A stretch of 64,000 nucleotides of DNA from Flavobacteriales bacterium (GTDB lineage Bacteria; Bacteroidota; Bacteroidia; Flavobacteriales_F; PHOS-HE28). Positions 41,345-49,909 of this stretch are shown one piece after another (the stretch's first letter is position 1; every line of letters begins with the position of its first letter). The notes beneath the pieces were generated by a model. It saw nothing but the letters and a program-made list of their open reading frames with translations. It did not search any database and was not told the DNA's origin. The DNA lies in contig JAEUSU010000041.1 of the NCBI GenBank assembly GCA_016788635.1, forward strand, positions 297,830 to 361,829, given 5' to 3'. A program made the translations under genes and the position numbers.

Positions 41345-42280
41345 ATGGCCCGCATTCTCGTCACCGGCGCCGCCGGATTCATTGCCAGTGAAATGGCCCT
41401 TCGCCTGGCCGAAGACCCCGCCCATGAGGTGGTGGCCGTGGACAACCTGCTCACCGGCGATGTGGCCAAGCTGGACCTCGCCGGCCATCCGCGCATCCAC
41501 TTCATCAAGTGCGATGTGAACCGCTTCGAGGACATCAGCAGCGTGTTCTATGCCTGGCGTTTCGAGCATGTGTTCCACTACGCCGCCGTGGTGGGGGTGA
41601 AGCGCACCACGGACAACCCCGTGATGGTGCTGCGCGACATCGATGGCATCCGCAACATCCTGGACCTCTCGAAGAACATGGGCGTGAAGCGCGTGCTCTT
41701 CAGCAGCAGCAGCGAAGTGTACGGCGAGCCGGTGGAGATCCCGCAGAACGAGCGGACCACCCCGCTGAACAGCAAGCTGCCCTACGCCATCGTAAAGAAC
41801 CTGGGCGAGGCCTTCCTGCGCAGCTACCACAAGGAGTACGGCCTGCAGTACACCATCTTCCGCTTCTTCAACACGTACGGCCCCAAGCAGAGCCGCGATT
41901 TCGTGGTGAGCAAGTTCATCCGCGCCGCATTGCGGGGCGAGGACATCACCATCTATGGCGATGGCAGCCAGACACGCACCTTCTGCTTCATTGATGACAA
42001 CGTGACGGCCTGCTACAATGCCTGGCGCACGGATGCCGTGCCGAACGATGTGGTGAACATTGGCAGCGATGTCGAGATCACCATCCTTGACCTGGCGAAG
42101 GTCATCACCGAGCTTACGGGCAGCAGCAGCCGCATTGTGCACCTGCCGCCCTTGGAGGAAGGGGACATGACCCGCCGCATGCCGGACATCACGCGCATGC
42201 GCCAGCTGCTTGGCCGCGATCTGCTGCCGCTGCGTGAAGGGCTCCAGCGCGTGCTGGCCGATACGCGGTATATTCTCTGA
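41345..42280 (+). CDS. NAD-dependent nucleotide-sugar epimerase/dehydratase
   Basis: 311 residues, extended SDR. The NAD site is VTGAAGFIASEMALRL with Ala in place of the last Gly of GxxGxxG. SSSSEVYGEP holds the catalytic Ser, and LPYAIVKNLGEAFL the Tyr and Lys. RFFNTYGPKQSRDFVVSKFI and YGDGSQTRTFCFIDDNV resemble UDP-glucuronate decarboxylases and dTDP-sugar enzymes. Exact reaction uncertain. It has its own promoter box and closes the polysaccharide locus. Confidence 0.82.
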   Translation: MARILVTGAAGFIASEMALRLAEDPAHEVVAVDNLLTGDVAKLDLAGHPRIHFIKCDVNRFEDISSVFYAWRFEHVFHYAAVVGVKRTTDNPVMVLRDIDGIRNILDLSKNMGVKRVLFSSSSEVYGEPVEIPQNERTTPLNSKLPYAIVKNLGEAFLRSYHKEYGLQYTIFRFFNTYGPKQSRDFVVSKFIRAALRGEDITIYGDGSQTRTFCFIDDNVTACYNAWRTDAVPNDVVNIGSDVEITILDLAKVITELTGSSSRIVHLPPLEEGDMTRRMPDITRMRQLLGRDLLPLREGLQRVLADTRYIL

Positions 42281-42535
42281 GGACACGCGAGCGGGCATTT
42301 TTTTCCGGCGGGGCAACTTCGTCCGCGGCGGTCCGTCATGGATGCCACACGCACATGACACGTTCCGCACAGCTCCTCTGCGCCATGCCATTCCTGAATG
42401 GCATGCGATCGCAGGACATGTCGAACACGCACGTGCGCCGTCCCATGGAATAGGTCAATGGTCCGCACCTGTCTCGTGGGACCCGGCGGAAGCCGGGTTT
42501 TTTCTTGCCGGACCTTAACCAGCGTCAAGGTGAAC
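42281..42535 (+). ncRNA. Candidate small RNA or structured leader ending in a terminator
   Basis: 255 bp without a credible gene. It contains a perfect 10-bp stem with a 2-nt loop at 42384-42405 and ends in a strong intrinsic terminator (42482-42503) 32 bp before the TPR gene. The terminator cannot serve the upstream epimerase economically (200 bp away), so either a small RNA is made here or the TPR gene is controlled by attenuation. No known RNA family recognised. Confidence 0.35.
42482..42503 (+). terminator. Rho-independent terminator upstream of the TPR gene
   Basis: Stem CCCGGC / GCCGGG with GGAA loop, followed by six T. Confidence 0.8.
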
Positions 42536-43036
42536 ATGGAACGTTTGGAAATGGATGTATTGATGATCCGCGTGCACGCGTGCATGAACAGCGGGCGCTA
42601 TGCCGAAGCGCGCCGCCTGCTGGAGGCCGTGCTCACCGAGGAGCCTGCACATGGTGTGGCCCACGGCATGATGGGCTGGATCCTTTGGGCGCTGGTGGAG
42701 GACCATGAACGTGCGCTGGAACACTTCCGCTGTGCCGTACGCTGGGCACCCCACTTCGTCAACAGCTGGAAGCACTACCTGAACCTGCTGGCCGGTGATG
42801 GCCATGAGCAGGAGTTGCACGAGGCCTGCGCACGTGCGCTGCATGTGCCGGGCATCGACCGCGCGGAGGTGCACGCCATCGTGGCGCGCTACCTGGAACG
42901 CTCCGGCCGCCCGGAGCAGGCCATGGATGCCTTTCGCCGCGCGCGTGACCAGGCCGTGACCGATGCGGCGCGTAACGAACACCGCGCAGCGGTGCGCCGT
43001 CTGCGTGCACGCCGGCGCCGCGCCTTCTGGTCCTGA
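42536..43036 (+). CDS. Small TPR-type protein
   Basis: 166 residues built of helical tetratricopeptide-like repeats: VHACMNSGRYAEARRLLEAV, VAHGMMGWILWALVEDHERA, then HFRCAVRWAPHFVNSWKHYL and VARYLERSGRPEQAMDAFRR. The C-terminus is very Arg-rich (RRLRARRRRAFWS), which could bind nucleic acid or acidic membranes. No signal peptide, so probably cytoplasmic. The ATG at 42536 is chosen because the frame upstream runs through a terminator. Function unknown. Confidence 0.7.
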   Translation: MERLEMDVLMIRVHACMNSGRYAEARRLLEAVLTEEPAHGVAHGMMGWILWALVEDHERALEHFRCAVRWAPHFVNSWKHYLNLLAGDGHEQELHEACARALHVPGIDRAEVHAIVARYLERSGRPEQAMDAFRRARDQAVTDAARNEHRAAVRRLRARRRRAFWS

Positions 43037-43043
43037 TCGAAGG

Positions 43044-43072
43044 GGCCCGTCCTGCAAGGGCGGGCTCTTTCC
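43044..43072 (+). terminator. Rho-independent terminator after the TPR gene
   Basis: Stem GCCCGTCCT / AGGGCGGGC (one G-T pair) with a 3-nt loop, followed by TCTTTCCTTTCC. It lies between convergent genes and may serve both. Confidence 0.7.
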
Positions 43073-43085
43073 TTTCCGTTCCTGC

Positions 43086-43670
43086 TCAGAAGCCCACGCC
43101 CACACCCATGCTGATCAGGGGCGCGCCGCTGGTGAAGGGGCTGTTGATGTCCTGCATCACATCCCACAAGGCCATCACGGTGAGGTAGGAGTTGCCCCCG
43201 AGATGCGCCGCATAGCCGCCCCCGACCCACATGAAGGGCACCCAGCTGCGGAAGGAGCGCTGGGTGAAGAAGTCGTAGAGCTCGAAATTCATCGCGTTGT
43301 ACTCCACGTGCAGGAAGGCCTGCGGGATCACGCGGTGGCGTGCGAAGAACTTGTAGCCGTAGGTGTTGGACTCGAAGGCGGGGGTGTAGCGGTTGTCCCG
43401 GAAATACCAGTAGCTGATGCCGGTGCCCAGGCTGAACTTCTGCTTCTCGCCGAACTTGTAACCCACCAGGGGCTCCACGGCGATGTTGGTGACCGTGCCG
43501 AAGGTGAGCCCCACGATGCCACCCCAATACAGGCGGTCCTTCAATGGCCGTTGCGGGGTCTGTGTCCTGGTGTTGCGGGGGTGCACGTAGTCGTCCTGGT
43601 CCTGCGCGGCCAAAGGAGAGGCACAGCAGAGCAACAAAAGCGGAAGAAGGACGTGGGCGAGGGCACGCAT
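43086..43670 (-). CDS. Outer-membrane beta-barrel-like protein
   Basis: 194 residues. The signal peptide ends at LAAQ. The mature protein has alternating aromatic/hydrophobic beta strands (LYWGGIVGLTFGTVTNIAVE, FSLGTGISYWYF, AFLHVEYNAMNFELYDFF, YLTVMALWDVM) and ends in MGVGVGF with a terminal Phe, as outer-membrane barrels do. A TAAATTGG box lies 7 nt upstream. Probably an eight-strand barrel of unknown function. Confidence 0.72.
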   Translation of the reverse strand: MRALAHVLLPLLLLCCASPLAAQDQDDYVHPRNTRTQTPQRPLKDRLYWGGIVGLTFGTVTNIAVEPLVGYKFGEKQKFSLGTGISYWYFRDNRYTPAFESNTYGYKFFARHRVIPQAFLHVEYNAMNFELYDFFTQRSFRSWVPFMWVGGGYAAHLGGNSYLTVMALWDVMQDINSPFTSGAPLISMGVGVGF

Positions 43671-43677
43671 GGTGCGG

Positions 43678-43685
43678 CCAATTTA
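43678..43685 (-). promoter_or_regulatory. Promoter -7 box (TAAATTGG)
   Basis: Minus-strand TAnnTTnG variant 7 nt before the ATG at 43670; it overlaps the stop codon of the MATE gene. Confidence 0.4.
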
Positions 43686-45017
43686 CACCTTGGCACCGCG
43701 AGCCAACCGGCCGTAGGTGCGGCGGAAGTCGAGCGTGAGTTGTACGCTGCGCGAGGCCATCCACAACAGGAAGGCCGTCCAGACGGCGAAGAGCTTCCAG
43801 TCCAGCTGGTCCAGCCCCCAGATAACGGGCACGAACACCAGGAAGGTGGCCACCAGCAGTGCATTGCGCAATACCTCGCCATGCCCGAGCCCTTTGTAAA
43901 TACCATCGAAGGCGAAGGCCACGGCGTTGATCGGTTGGGTGAGGATCACCAGCCAGAAGACCGCGCTGAAAAGGCTGAGCACGGCGGGGTCGTTGGTGAA
44001 CAGTGGGCCCACCCAGGGGTATGCGGCGCCATAGATCGCGGCCAGCACCACCCCGATGCCGATGGAGCGTTGCACCACCTGCCAGCTCACGCGGTAGAGC
44101 GCCTTCCAGTTCTTCTCACCGTTGAAGCGACCGGCCAGCACACTGCCGGCGGCCGCATAGCCGTCGATGAAGAAGGCGCTGAACAACCAGATCTGCATGG
44201 CGATGCTGTGCGCGCCGATGTACGCCTGCCCATAGCCCGTGGCGTAACGGTTGCCCAGGTAGTAGCACGCGTTCAGCGCCATGGTGCGGGCGAAGAGGTT
44301 GCCGCTGAGCAGCAGCAGGTGCGGTACTTCAGGATGCCACCAGGTGCGCGGGAAGAGGCGGAAGGGCGTGCGCGTCACCAGCACCTGCGCGGACACGAGG
44401 AACATCACCACCTGCGCCACCAGACTGGCCACTGCACTGCCTTCGATGCCCCAGGCCGGAAAACCGAGCATGCCGAAGATGAGCAGCGGGTTCAGCACCA
44501 GGTTTACCGCCGCGCCGAGCAAGCTGATCCACATGCTCCATTTCAGGTTCTGCAGGCCGCGGAAGGCGCCGCTGAGCGCGAAGGTGGCCAGCGCGATGGG
44601 GTGCCCCCACGCCCGCACGTTGTAGTAAGCCACGGCCTTTTCCAGGATCTCGCCATCGGCGTTGTACAGCCGGAAGATGGGCTCGGCGAAGGACTTGGTG
44701 ACGGCGAAGAAGAGCAGGCCCAGGCCGAAGTTCATCCAGATGGCGATCGGCACCAGGTCGCGCACCTCGTCGATGCGCTTCTCGCCATAGTAGCGCGCCA
44801 CCACGGCCAGCACGGCGCTGCGCGTTTGCGCCAGCACCCAAAGCACCAGCAGGAAGAAGCTGCTGGCGATGCCCACGGCGGCCAGGTCGGCCGTGCCGAG
44901 CCTGCCCACGAAGGCGGTGTCCACCAAGCTGATCACCGGTTCGGCGACGCCGCTGATGATGGCCGGTACCGCCAGGCGGTCCAGCTCGCGCTTGGTGATG
45001 GGGTGGGGAGTGGACAT
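43683..45017 (-). CDS. MATE family efflux transporter (DinF-like)
   Basis: 444 residues with 12 hydrophobic segments. ITKRELDRLAVPAIISGVAE and LVDTAFVGRLGTADLAAVGI are the MATE/DinF N-terminal signature, repeated in the second half as QAYIGAHSIAMQIWLFSAFF. Exports cationic or organic compounds using Na+ or H+. The ATG at 45017 gives the family start; the frame further upstream crosses into the divergent gene's promoter. Confidence 0.9.
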   Translation of the reverse strand: MSTPHPITKRELDRLAVPAIISGVAEPVISLVDTAFVGRLGTADLAAVGIASSFFLLVLWVLAQTRSAVLAVVARYYGEKRIDEVRDLVPIAIWMNFGLGLLFFAVTKSFAEPIFRLYNADGEILEKAVAYYNVRAWGHPIALATFALSGAFRGLQNLKWSMWISLLGAAVNLVLNPLLIFGMLGFPAWGIEGSAVASLVAQVVMFLVSAQVLVTRTPFRLFPRTWWHPEVPHLLLLSGNLFARTMALNACYYLGNRYATGYGQAYIGAHSIAMQIWLFSAFFIDGYAAAGSVLAGRFNGEKNWKALYRVSWQVVQRSIGIGVVLAAIYGAAYPWVGPLFTNDPAVLSLFSAVFWLVILTQPINAVAFAFDGIYKGLGHGEVLRNALLVATFLVFVPVIWGLDQLDWKLFAVWTAFLLWMASRSVQLTLDFRRTYGRLARGAKV

Positions 45018-45074
45018 CGAGGGTGGCCGCGAAGTTCGAGCCCATGCCTGTCCGGTCCAGGTATGTATTGAGGC

Positions 45075-45082
45075 GATCTTTG
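45075..45082 (+). promoter_or_regulatory. Promoter -7 box (GATCTTTG)
   Basis: Weak variant of TAnnTTTG (first base G), 5 nt before the ATG at 45088. Confidence 0.4.
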
Positions 45083-45087
45083 CACCC

Positions 45088-45855
45088 ATGCCGGTGAACC
45101 GCAACATCGCCTTGTTCGTTTGGCTGCTCGCCACGCCGTTCACCCTGCACGCCCAGCAACTCATCCCCATGCCCCCACCGCATCCCGAACGCCTGGCCCA
45201 GCTCACCATTGACGTGTGGAGCGATGTGGTGTGCCCCTTCTGCTACATCGGCAAACGTGAGCTGGATAACGCGCTGGCGCGCTTTCCGCACCGCGACGAG
45301 GTGCGCGTGGTGTGGCGCAGCTTCGAGCTGGACCCCTCGGCACCCGACCGCGACCCGCTGGACATGTACGACATGCTGGCGCGCAAGTACGGCCGCACAC
45401 GCGAGCAGGCGAAGGACATGGTGAAGTCCGTGGTGGACCGCGCCGCCACGCTGGGCCTGAAGTATAACATGGACATCGCCGTGGTCGGTTCCTCGTTCCA
45501 CGCGCACCGGCTTTTGCAGTTTGCCAAGACCAAGGGCCTCGGCGATGCGGCCAAGGAGCGCCTGTTCAAGGCCTACTTCTGCGAGGGCGTGCACCTCGCG
45601 GACCGGCAGGAACTCCTGCGCCTGGCCAAGGAGGTCGGGTTGGATCACGCAGAGGCGAAGCGCGTGATCGAGAGCGATGCCTTCACCGCCGAAGTGCGGG
45701 CCGATGAGGCCGAGGCCCAGCGGTTGGCCCTGCGCGGTGTGCCCTTCTTCGTGCTCGATGGCCGCTACGGCATCAGCGGCGCACAGGACAGCAACGTGTT
45801 CCTGAACGCATTACGCAAAGTATGGGAGGAACGCAGCACGCCTGCACCGCGTTGA
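45088..45855 (+). CDS. FrnE-like DsbA family oxidoreductase with signal peptide
   Basis: 255 residues. The thioredoxin-fold FrnE signature is LTIDVWSDVVCPFCYIGKRE, with active-site C-P-F-C at about residues 50-53, then VWRSFELDPSAP and the cis-Pro loop ALRGVPFFVLDGRYGISGAQ. FrnE-type proteins are usually cytoplasmic and begin at the first beta strand. This one has about 25 extra N-terminal residues that look like a signal peptide (IALFVWLLATPFTLHAQQ). A start at 45169 would remove it, but the promoter box favours 45088. Confidence 0.87.
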   Translation: MPVNRNIALFVWLLATPFTLHAQQLIPMPPPHPERLAQLTIDVWSDVVCPFCYIGKRELDNALARFPHRDEVRVVWRSFELDPSAPDRDPLDMYDMLARKYGRTREQAKDMVKSVVDRAATLGLKYNMDIAVVGSSFHAHRLLQFAKTKGLGDAAKERLFKAYFCEGVHLADRQELLRLAKEVGLDHAEAKRVIESDAFTAEVRADEAEAQRLALRGVPFFVLDGRYGISGAQDSNVFLNALRKVWEERSTPAPR

Positions 45856-45864
45856 GCTAAGGCC

Positions 45865-48837
45865 TCAGCGGATGAGCGTGATGTGTCCGAGGAACTCGCG
45901 TTTCGCGAACTTGTATTTGTCGGCCACCTCGAGCTTCCAGGCATACACACCGATCGGTGCGGGTTGGCCGCCCAAGGTGCCATCCCAGCCCACGCCGGGT
46001 TGGCTGGTGATGAAGACCACCTGGCCCCAGCGGTCGAACACCGTGAAGGTGTACTTGCTTTCCAGTATGCCCTGACCCATGGGGCCCACGAGGTCGTTGA
46101 CACCATCGCCATTGGGTGAGAAGGCGTTCGGCACGTAGATGAAGAACTGCCCTTCGATCGTCACCACGCGCATGATGCTGTCCGGGCAGCCGTATTGGTT
46201 GTACACGCGCAGCCATACGGGGTAGTCGCCCTGGTCATCATCTGGGAAAGTCACCACCGGGTTGGGGATGAAGGCCTCGGTGGGCTCGGCCAGGGGGCCG
46301 AAGTCCCACTCCCACACCACTTCGTTCTGTGAGTTGTTGATGAAGTTCACCTCGGTGTTCAGCACGTTCGGGGAGAGGGGCGCCCAGGTGAAATCCGCCA
46401 CGGGGTAGGGCCGGGCGCACACATACTGGAGGAAGGTGGTATCCCCCGGGCAGCCTTCGGGCGAGATCACGGAAAGCGTCACATCGTAGCAGCCCACGTT
46501 CGGGTAAACATGCACCACAGAGCCGCAATCAGATGAGCTGTTGCCATCGCCGAAGTCCCACACGCACGAAGGCCCCACATCCGATGGGTCGGTGGTGTTG
46601 GTGAAGGTGATCACCGCCGGGAAGCACTGCTCCAGCGGGTCCGCGACGAAGCGGGGCTTGGGCGCGGGGTACCAGTTCAGTTGGAGCGAATCCAGCGCGG
46701 GCGGGCTCCCGCAGTTGTCCGTCACCGTTACGCGGTACCATACGGTGGCGGTGTTGGGGTTCACGCTGACGGGGTTGTTGGTGCCCATGAAGCCGCCACC
46801 GATCTGCCACCACACGAAGTTGTAGGGGCCGCCATTGCCGCCGCCGGGGTTGGCCGTGAGCTGGGTGGCCGCGCTGATGCAGATGCTGTCCGGTCCCGTG
46901 ATGCTCACGTTCAGCGGAGGGTGCACGGTCACCGTGGCGTTGTCGGCTGGCGAGGTGCAGCCCAGGGCGTCCACAGCGGTCACCGTGTAATTGGTGGTGG
47001 TGCCGGGTGATACCGTGTGCGGGCCATTACCGACCAGGCCACCGGACCAGTTCAACACATGTCCACCGTTGCCCCCGCCCGGTACCGCGCTGATCACCGC
47101 ATTGGTGGATAGGCAGATGGTGGTGTCGGAGGCCACCACGGTCATGGGCGGCGGTTCGCCGATGGTCACGGAGGTGGTCTGTTCGCAGCCCAGCGGCTCG
47201 GAGAGTGTGATGGTGTAGGTGCCCGCCGGCAGACCGGTCAGCGAACCGGGTCCCAACACGGTGGTGGTGCTGGCGTAGGTGGTGCCGCCCATGCTGGCGG
47301 TCCAGGTCCAGGGTGGACCGGCCGTGCCGCCGGCAAGTACCGCCACCGTGCCATTGGCCTGTCCGTTGCACACGGCATTCTGCGGGGTCGCGCTCTGGAT
47401 CCAGAAGGGATCGATCACATACACGGTCACCGTGTCGCTGTTGATGCAGGCACCGGTGAGGTCGCTTTCAACCATATAGGTGGTGGTGACGGCTGGTGTG
47501 GCCAGCGGGTCGTTGCAGGGGTTGCAGCTGAAATTCACACCGAGCTGGATGGGATCGCCACTGAGCACGCTCCAATAGAACTGGCTGCCTCCCGCCACGG
47601 GCAGGTTCACTGAAGCGGCATTGCACAACACGGTGTCCGGCCGGGTGAGCGTGCGGGGCAGGAAGGTGATCTGCACGGTCTGCTGGGTGATGCCGGTCAC
47701 GGGGCAGGCATCGTCCTCGGCGAACACCACGAAAGTGGTCACCGGGCTGGTGCCGGGCACGGCGGTCCAGCAGATGGTGGCGGTGGCCGGGTTCACACCG
47801 GTCTGCAGGAAGGTGGACCCCGGCAGGGCCGCGGTCACGTTACTCGTCAGGGTCAGGGTGTCGCCCACGTTCTGGTCGGTGAAGACCAGGTCCAGGCAGA
47901 ATTGGTTCCCCACACACATCTCCACACTGAAGGGGCCGGTCTGCACTGCCGAGCCTCCGAAATTGGTCATGGTCAAGGGTGCGTCCGGTACGATGTTCGT
48001 GCAGCTGATCACGGTGAACTGCATGTCGCGCATCACCGTGCCGATCACATTGCCGTTGCTGTCGTACTCGGTCACGCTCACCACCACGATGTAATTGCCG
48101 GTGACGGTGGGGGTGAAATTCACCACCCCTGTATTGGGATCGATGGTGATGCCGGGTATGGGTTGCGTGCCCGAATAGCCTGCGCCGTATGTGAGAAAGG
48201 TGGTGGCGGTCTGCTGGCCGGGGACCAGGGCGAAGACCAGGGAGTCCCCATCCGGGTCATACACGCCATAGCTGTAGGTCACCGGTTGGTTCACGCACAC
48301 AAAGGGGATGGGCTGGGCGGTGAAGATGGGCGAATCGTTGCAGGGTGCGCCCAGCGTATTGAGCGTGGCCGCTGCATAGATGTCGTCCGCCGTACTGGTG
48401 GGTACGTTCACGGTGGGGTTGCGGCAGCAGGTGCTCCAGGAGACCGTCCAGCTGTTGCAGGGCGGGTTCAGGGTCACCAGTGCGGAGTACGAGTAGGCCT
48501 GCATGCCGGGCAGGCCGCCGCCGTTGCAATCGCTGTTGGGCAGGTCGGGCAGGCAGAGCTGGCTGATCTCGTAGCCGCTGCCGGGCACTTGTTGCAGGGT
48601 CACATTGAAGGCGGAGGCGCAGGGGCTGGAGACGTTCACCGATATGGTGCTGGGCATGGATATCCCACTGCAGTCCCGGAACAGGTTCACCGTGATCTGG
48701 TACTGGTTCGGCCCCACACAGTCAAAGGAGATGTCCACCCCGCTCACGTGGCTGGCCCTGCTGGCGAACGACAGGAGCAGGAAGGCGAAAGCCACGCCAA
48801 GGGAGCGCATCAGGTGCCGGGTGCCGGGTGTCCGCAT
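45865..48837 (-). CDS. Large secreted PKD/SprB-repeat protein with CHU_C (T9SS type B) domain
   Basis: 990 residues. A signal peptide (RSLGVAFAFLLLSFASRASH) is followed by an Ig-like N-terminal region, a cadherin-like stretch (VYDPDGDSLVFALVPGQ), SprB-type repeats (SATPQNAVCNGQANGTVAVL ... LPAGTYTITLSEPLGC), a PKD domain with CVWDFGDGNSSSDCG, and the CHU_C domain from IYVPNAFSPNGDGVNDLVG to the end. CHU_C is a type B sorting domain for type IX secretion and is found on gliding adhesins. Start 48810 is an alternative; between the two ATGs lies a tandem CCGGGTG repeat. The promoter box at 48854 favours 48837. Confidence 0.9.
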   Translation of the reverse strand: MRTPGTRHLMRSLGVAFAFLLLSFASRASHVSGVDISFDCVGPNQYQITVNLFRDCSGISMPSTISVNVSSPCASAFNVTLQQVPGSGYEISQLCLPDLPNSDCNGGGLPGMQAYSYSALVTLNPPCNSWTVSWSTCCRNPTVNVPTSTADDIYAAATLNTLGAPCNDSPIFTAQPIPFVCVNQPVTYSYGVYDPDGDSLVFALVPGQQTATTFLTYGAGYSGTQPIPGITIDPNTGVVNFTPTVTGNYIVVVSVTEYDSNGNVIGTVMRDMQFTVISCTNIVPDAPLTMTNFGGSAVQTGPFSVEMCVGNQFCLDLVFTDQNVGDTLTLTSNVTAALPGSTFLQTGVNPATATICWTAVPGTSPVTTFVVFAEDDACPVTGITQQTVQITFLPRTLTRPDTVLCNAASVNLPVAGGSQFYWSVLSGDPIQLGVNFSCNPCNDPLATPAVTTTYMVESDLTGACINSDTVTVYVIDPFWIQSATPQNAVCNGQANGTVAVLAGGTAGPPWTWTASMGGTTYASTTTVLGPGSLTGLPAGTYTITLSEPLGCEQTTSVTIGEPPPMTVVASDTTICLSTNAVISAVPGGGNGGHVLNWSGGLVGNGPHTVSPGTTTNYTVTAVDALGCTSPADNATVTVHPPLNVSITGPDSICISAATQLTANPGGGNGGPYNFVWWQIGGGFMGTNNPVSVNPNTATVWYRVTVTDNCGSPPALDSLQLNWYPAPKPRFVADPLEQCFPAVITFTNTTDPSDVGPSCVWDFGDGNSSSDCGSVVHVYPNVGCYDVTLSVISPEGCPGDTTFLQYVCARPYPVADFTWAPLSPNVLNTEVNFINNSQNEVVWEWDFGPLAEPTEAFIPNPVVTFPDDDQGDYPVWLRVYNQYGCPDSIMRVVTIEGQFFIYVPNAFSPNGDGVNDLVGPMGQGILESKYTFTVFDRWGQVVFITSQPGVGWDGTLGGQPAPIGVYAWKLEVADKYKFAKREFLGHITLIR
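48811..48834 (-). repeat. Tandem CCGGGTG/GGCACC repeat at a gene start
   Basis: On the plus strand CAGGTGCCGGGTGCCGGGTG, three degenerate copies of a 7-bp unit between the two possible starts of the CHU_C gene. Copy-number change here would shift the frame if 48837 is used. Confidence 0.55.
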
Positions 48838-48853
48838 GGGGGCTTTGACCGCG

Positions 48854-48861
48854 TGAATTTA
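48854..48861 (-). promoter_or_regulatory. Promoter -7 box (TAAATTCA)
   Basis: Minus-strand near-match to TAnnTTCG, 16 nt before the ATG at 48837. Confidence 0.4.
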
Positions 48862-48941
48862 GGAAGGCCAGTAGAAGGACGGCGCGTGCACCGAAGGATC
48901 GCAGGCAAGACGGGTCAGGGGTGGAGCAAGTTGCCCCTCGA

Positions 48942-49868
48942 TCAGGTCGATTCTTGCGAGCCGTAGCCCTTGCGGATCTCCTGCTGGGAGCGCACCCAGG
49001 CCACCCCGATGATGGCCAGCGTGACCAGGGTGGGCAGCCACTCGGGCGGGTGCCAGCCCAGCGCGTGGGCCACCATGATGGCGCCCAGCACGCCAATGGA
49101 GGTCATGGCGCCGTTCTTCAGCCAGCGGTATTTGCCCACGCGCTGCAGCCCGCGGATGGTGAGCTCGCGCACCACGATGGCACCCAGCCCGTTGCCGATC
49201 AGGATCAAGGCCACGTTGGTGGTGAAGGCGAAGGCGCCGAAGACCCCATCGATGCTGAAGGAGAGGTCCAGCATCTCCAGATAAGCCAGCTTGGCCAGGT
49301 CGCTGCCGGCGCCGCTGGTCACGGTGCGTTCATACTGCTCCGCCTGTTTCTTGAACCCATCGATGAGGAAGAAGAGCGTGCTGCCCGCCAGCAGGCCCAC
49401 AATGGTGTCCTTGTCCGGAATGAGGATGACCAGCACCAGGGTGATGACCGCCGCCGTAGCATAGAACCAGCCCCCATGCTTTTCCTTGAACCAGCTGTCC
49501 TGCCAGAAGAAGGGGTCCTTCGGTTCCACGAAGAGCCAGTGGAAGTAGAGCAGCAGCAGGAAGACCCCGCCGCCCGCCAGCAGGATGTGGGCGCTGTCCT
49601 GCATGGCCTGCGAGGCGATGGGGTCGCTGGTGAAGGTGGCCCGCACCGCGTCGAGGAAGGAGATGCCATCGGTGCTGATCCATACGATGGCCAGCGGCAG
49701 CAGCCCGCGCACCAGCACCACGGCCGTGAGGATGCCCCAGATCAGGAACCAGCGGCGCGCCTTGGCGCTCATGGTGCGCAGCACGTGCGCGTTCACCACG
49801 GCGTTGTCCACGCTCTGCACCACCTCCAGCACGAAGAGGCCCAGGATGGTGATCAGTCCGGAGAGCAT
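48942..49868 (-). CDS. TerC/DUF475 family integral membrane protein
   Basis: 308 residues with eight or nine hydrophobic segments. The paired TerC-superfamily motifs are VVQSVDNAVVNAHVL in the first helix and LDLSFSIDGVFGAFAF in the second half. Relatives (TerC, Alx) move metal ions such as manganese or act in tellurite resistance. It lies 41 bp from the icd stop on the same strand but has no clear functional link to it. Confidence 0.87.
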   Translation of the reverse strand: MLSGLITILGLFVLEVVQSVDNAVVNAHVLRTMSAKARRWFLIWGILTAVVLVRGLLPLAIVWISTDGISFLDAVRATFTSDPIASQAMQDSAHILLAGGGVFLLLLYFHWLFVEPKDPFFWQDSWFKEKHGGWFYATAAVITLVLVILIPDKDTIVGLLAGSTLFFLIDGFKKQAEQYERTVTSGAGSDLAKLAYLEMLDLSFSIDGVFGAFAFTTNVALILIGNGLGAIVVRELTIRGLQRVGKYRWLKNGAMTSIGVLGAIMVAHALGWHPPEWLPTLVTLAIIGVAWVRSQQEIRKGYGSQEST

Positions 49869-49909
49869 GGCCGGTGTGTATTTCGAGCGACCCGGTCAGG
49901 GGTTCCGCA

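Noticed and set aside
42963..45071. 702-codon open frame antisense to the beta-barrel and MATE genes
   Set aside because: Spans two real genes and a terminator; no recognisable domain.
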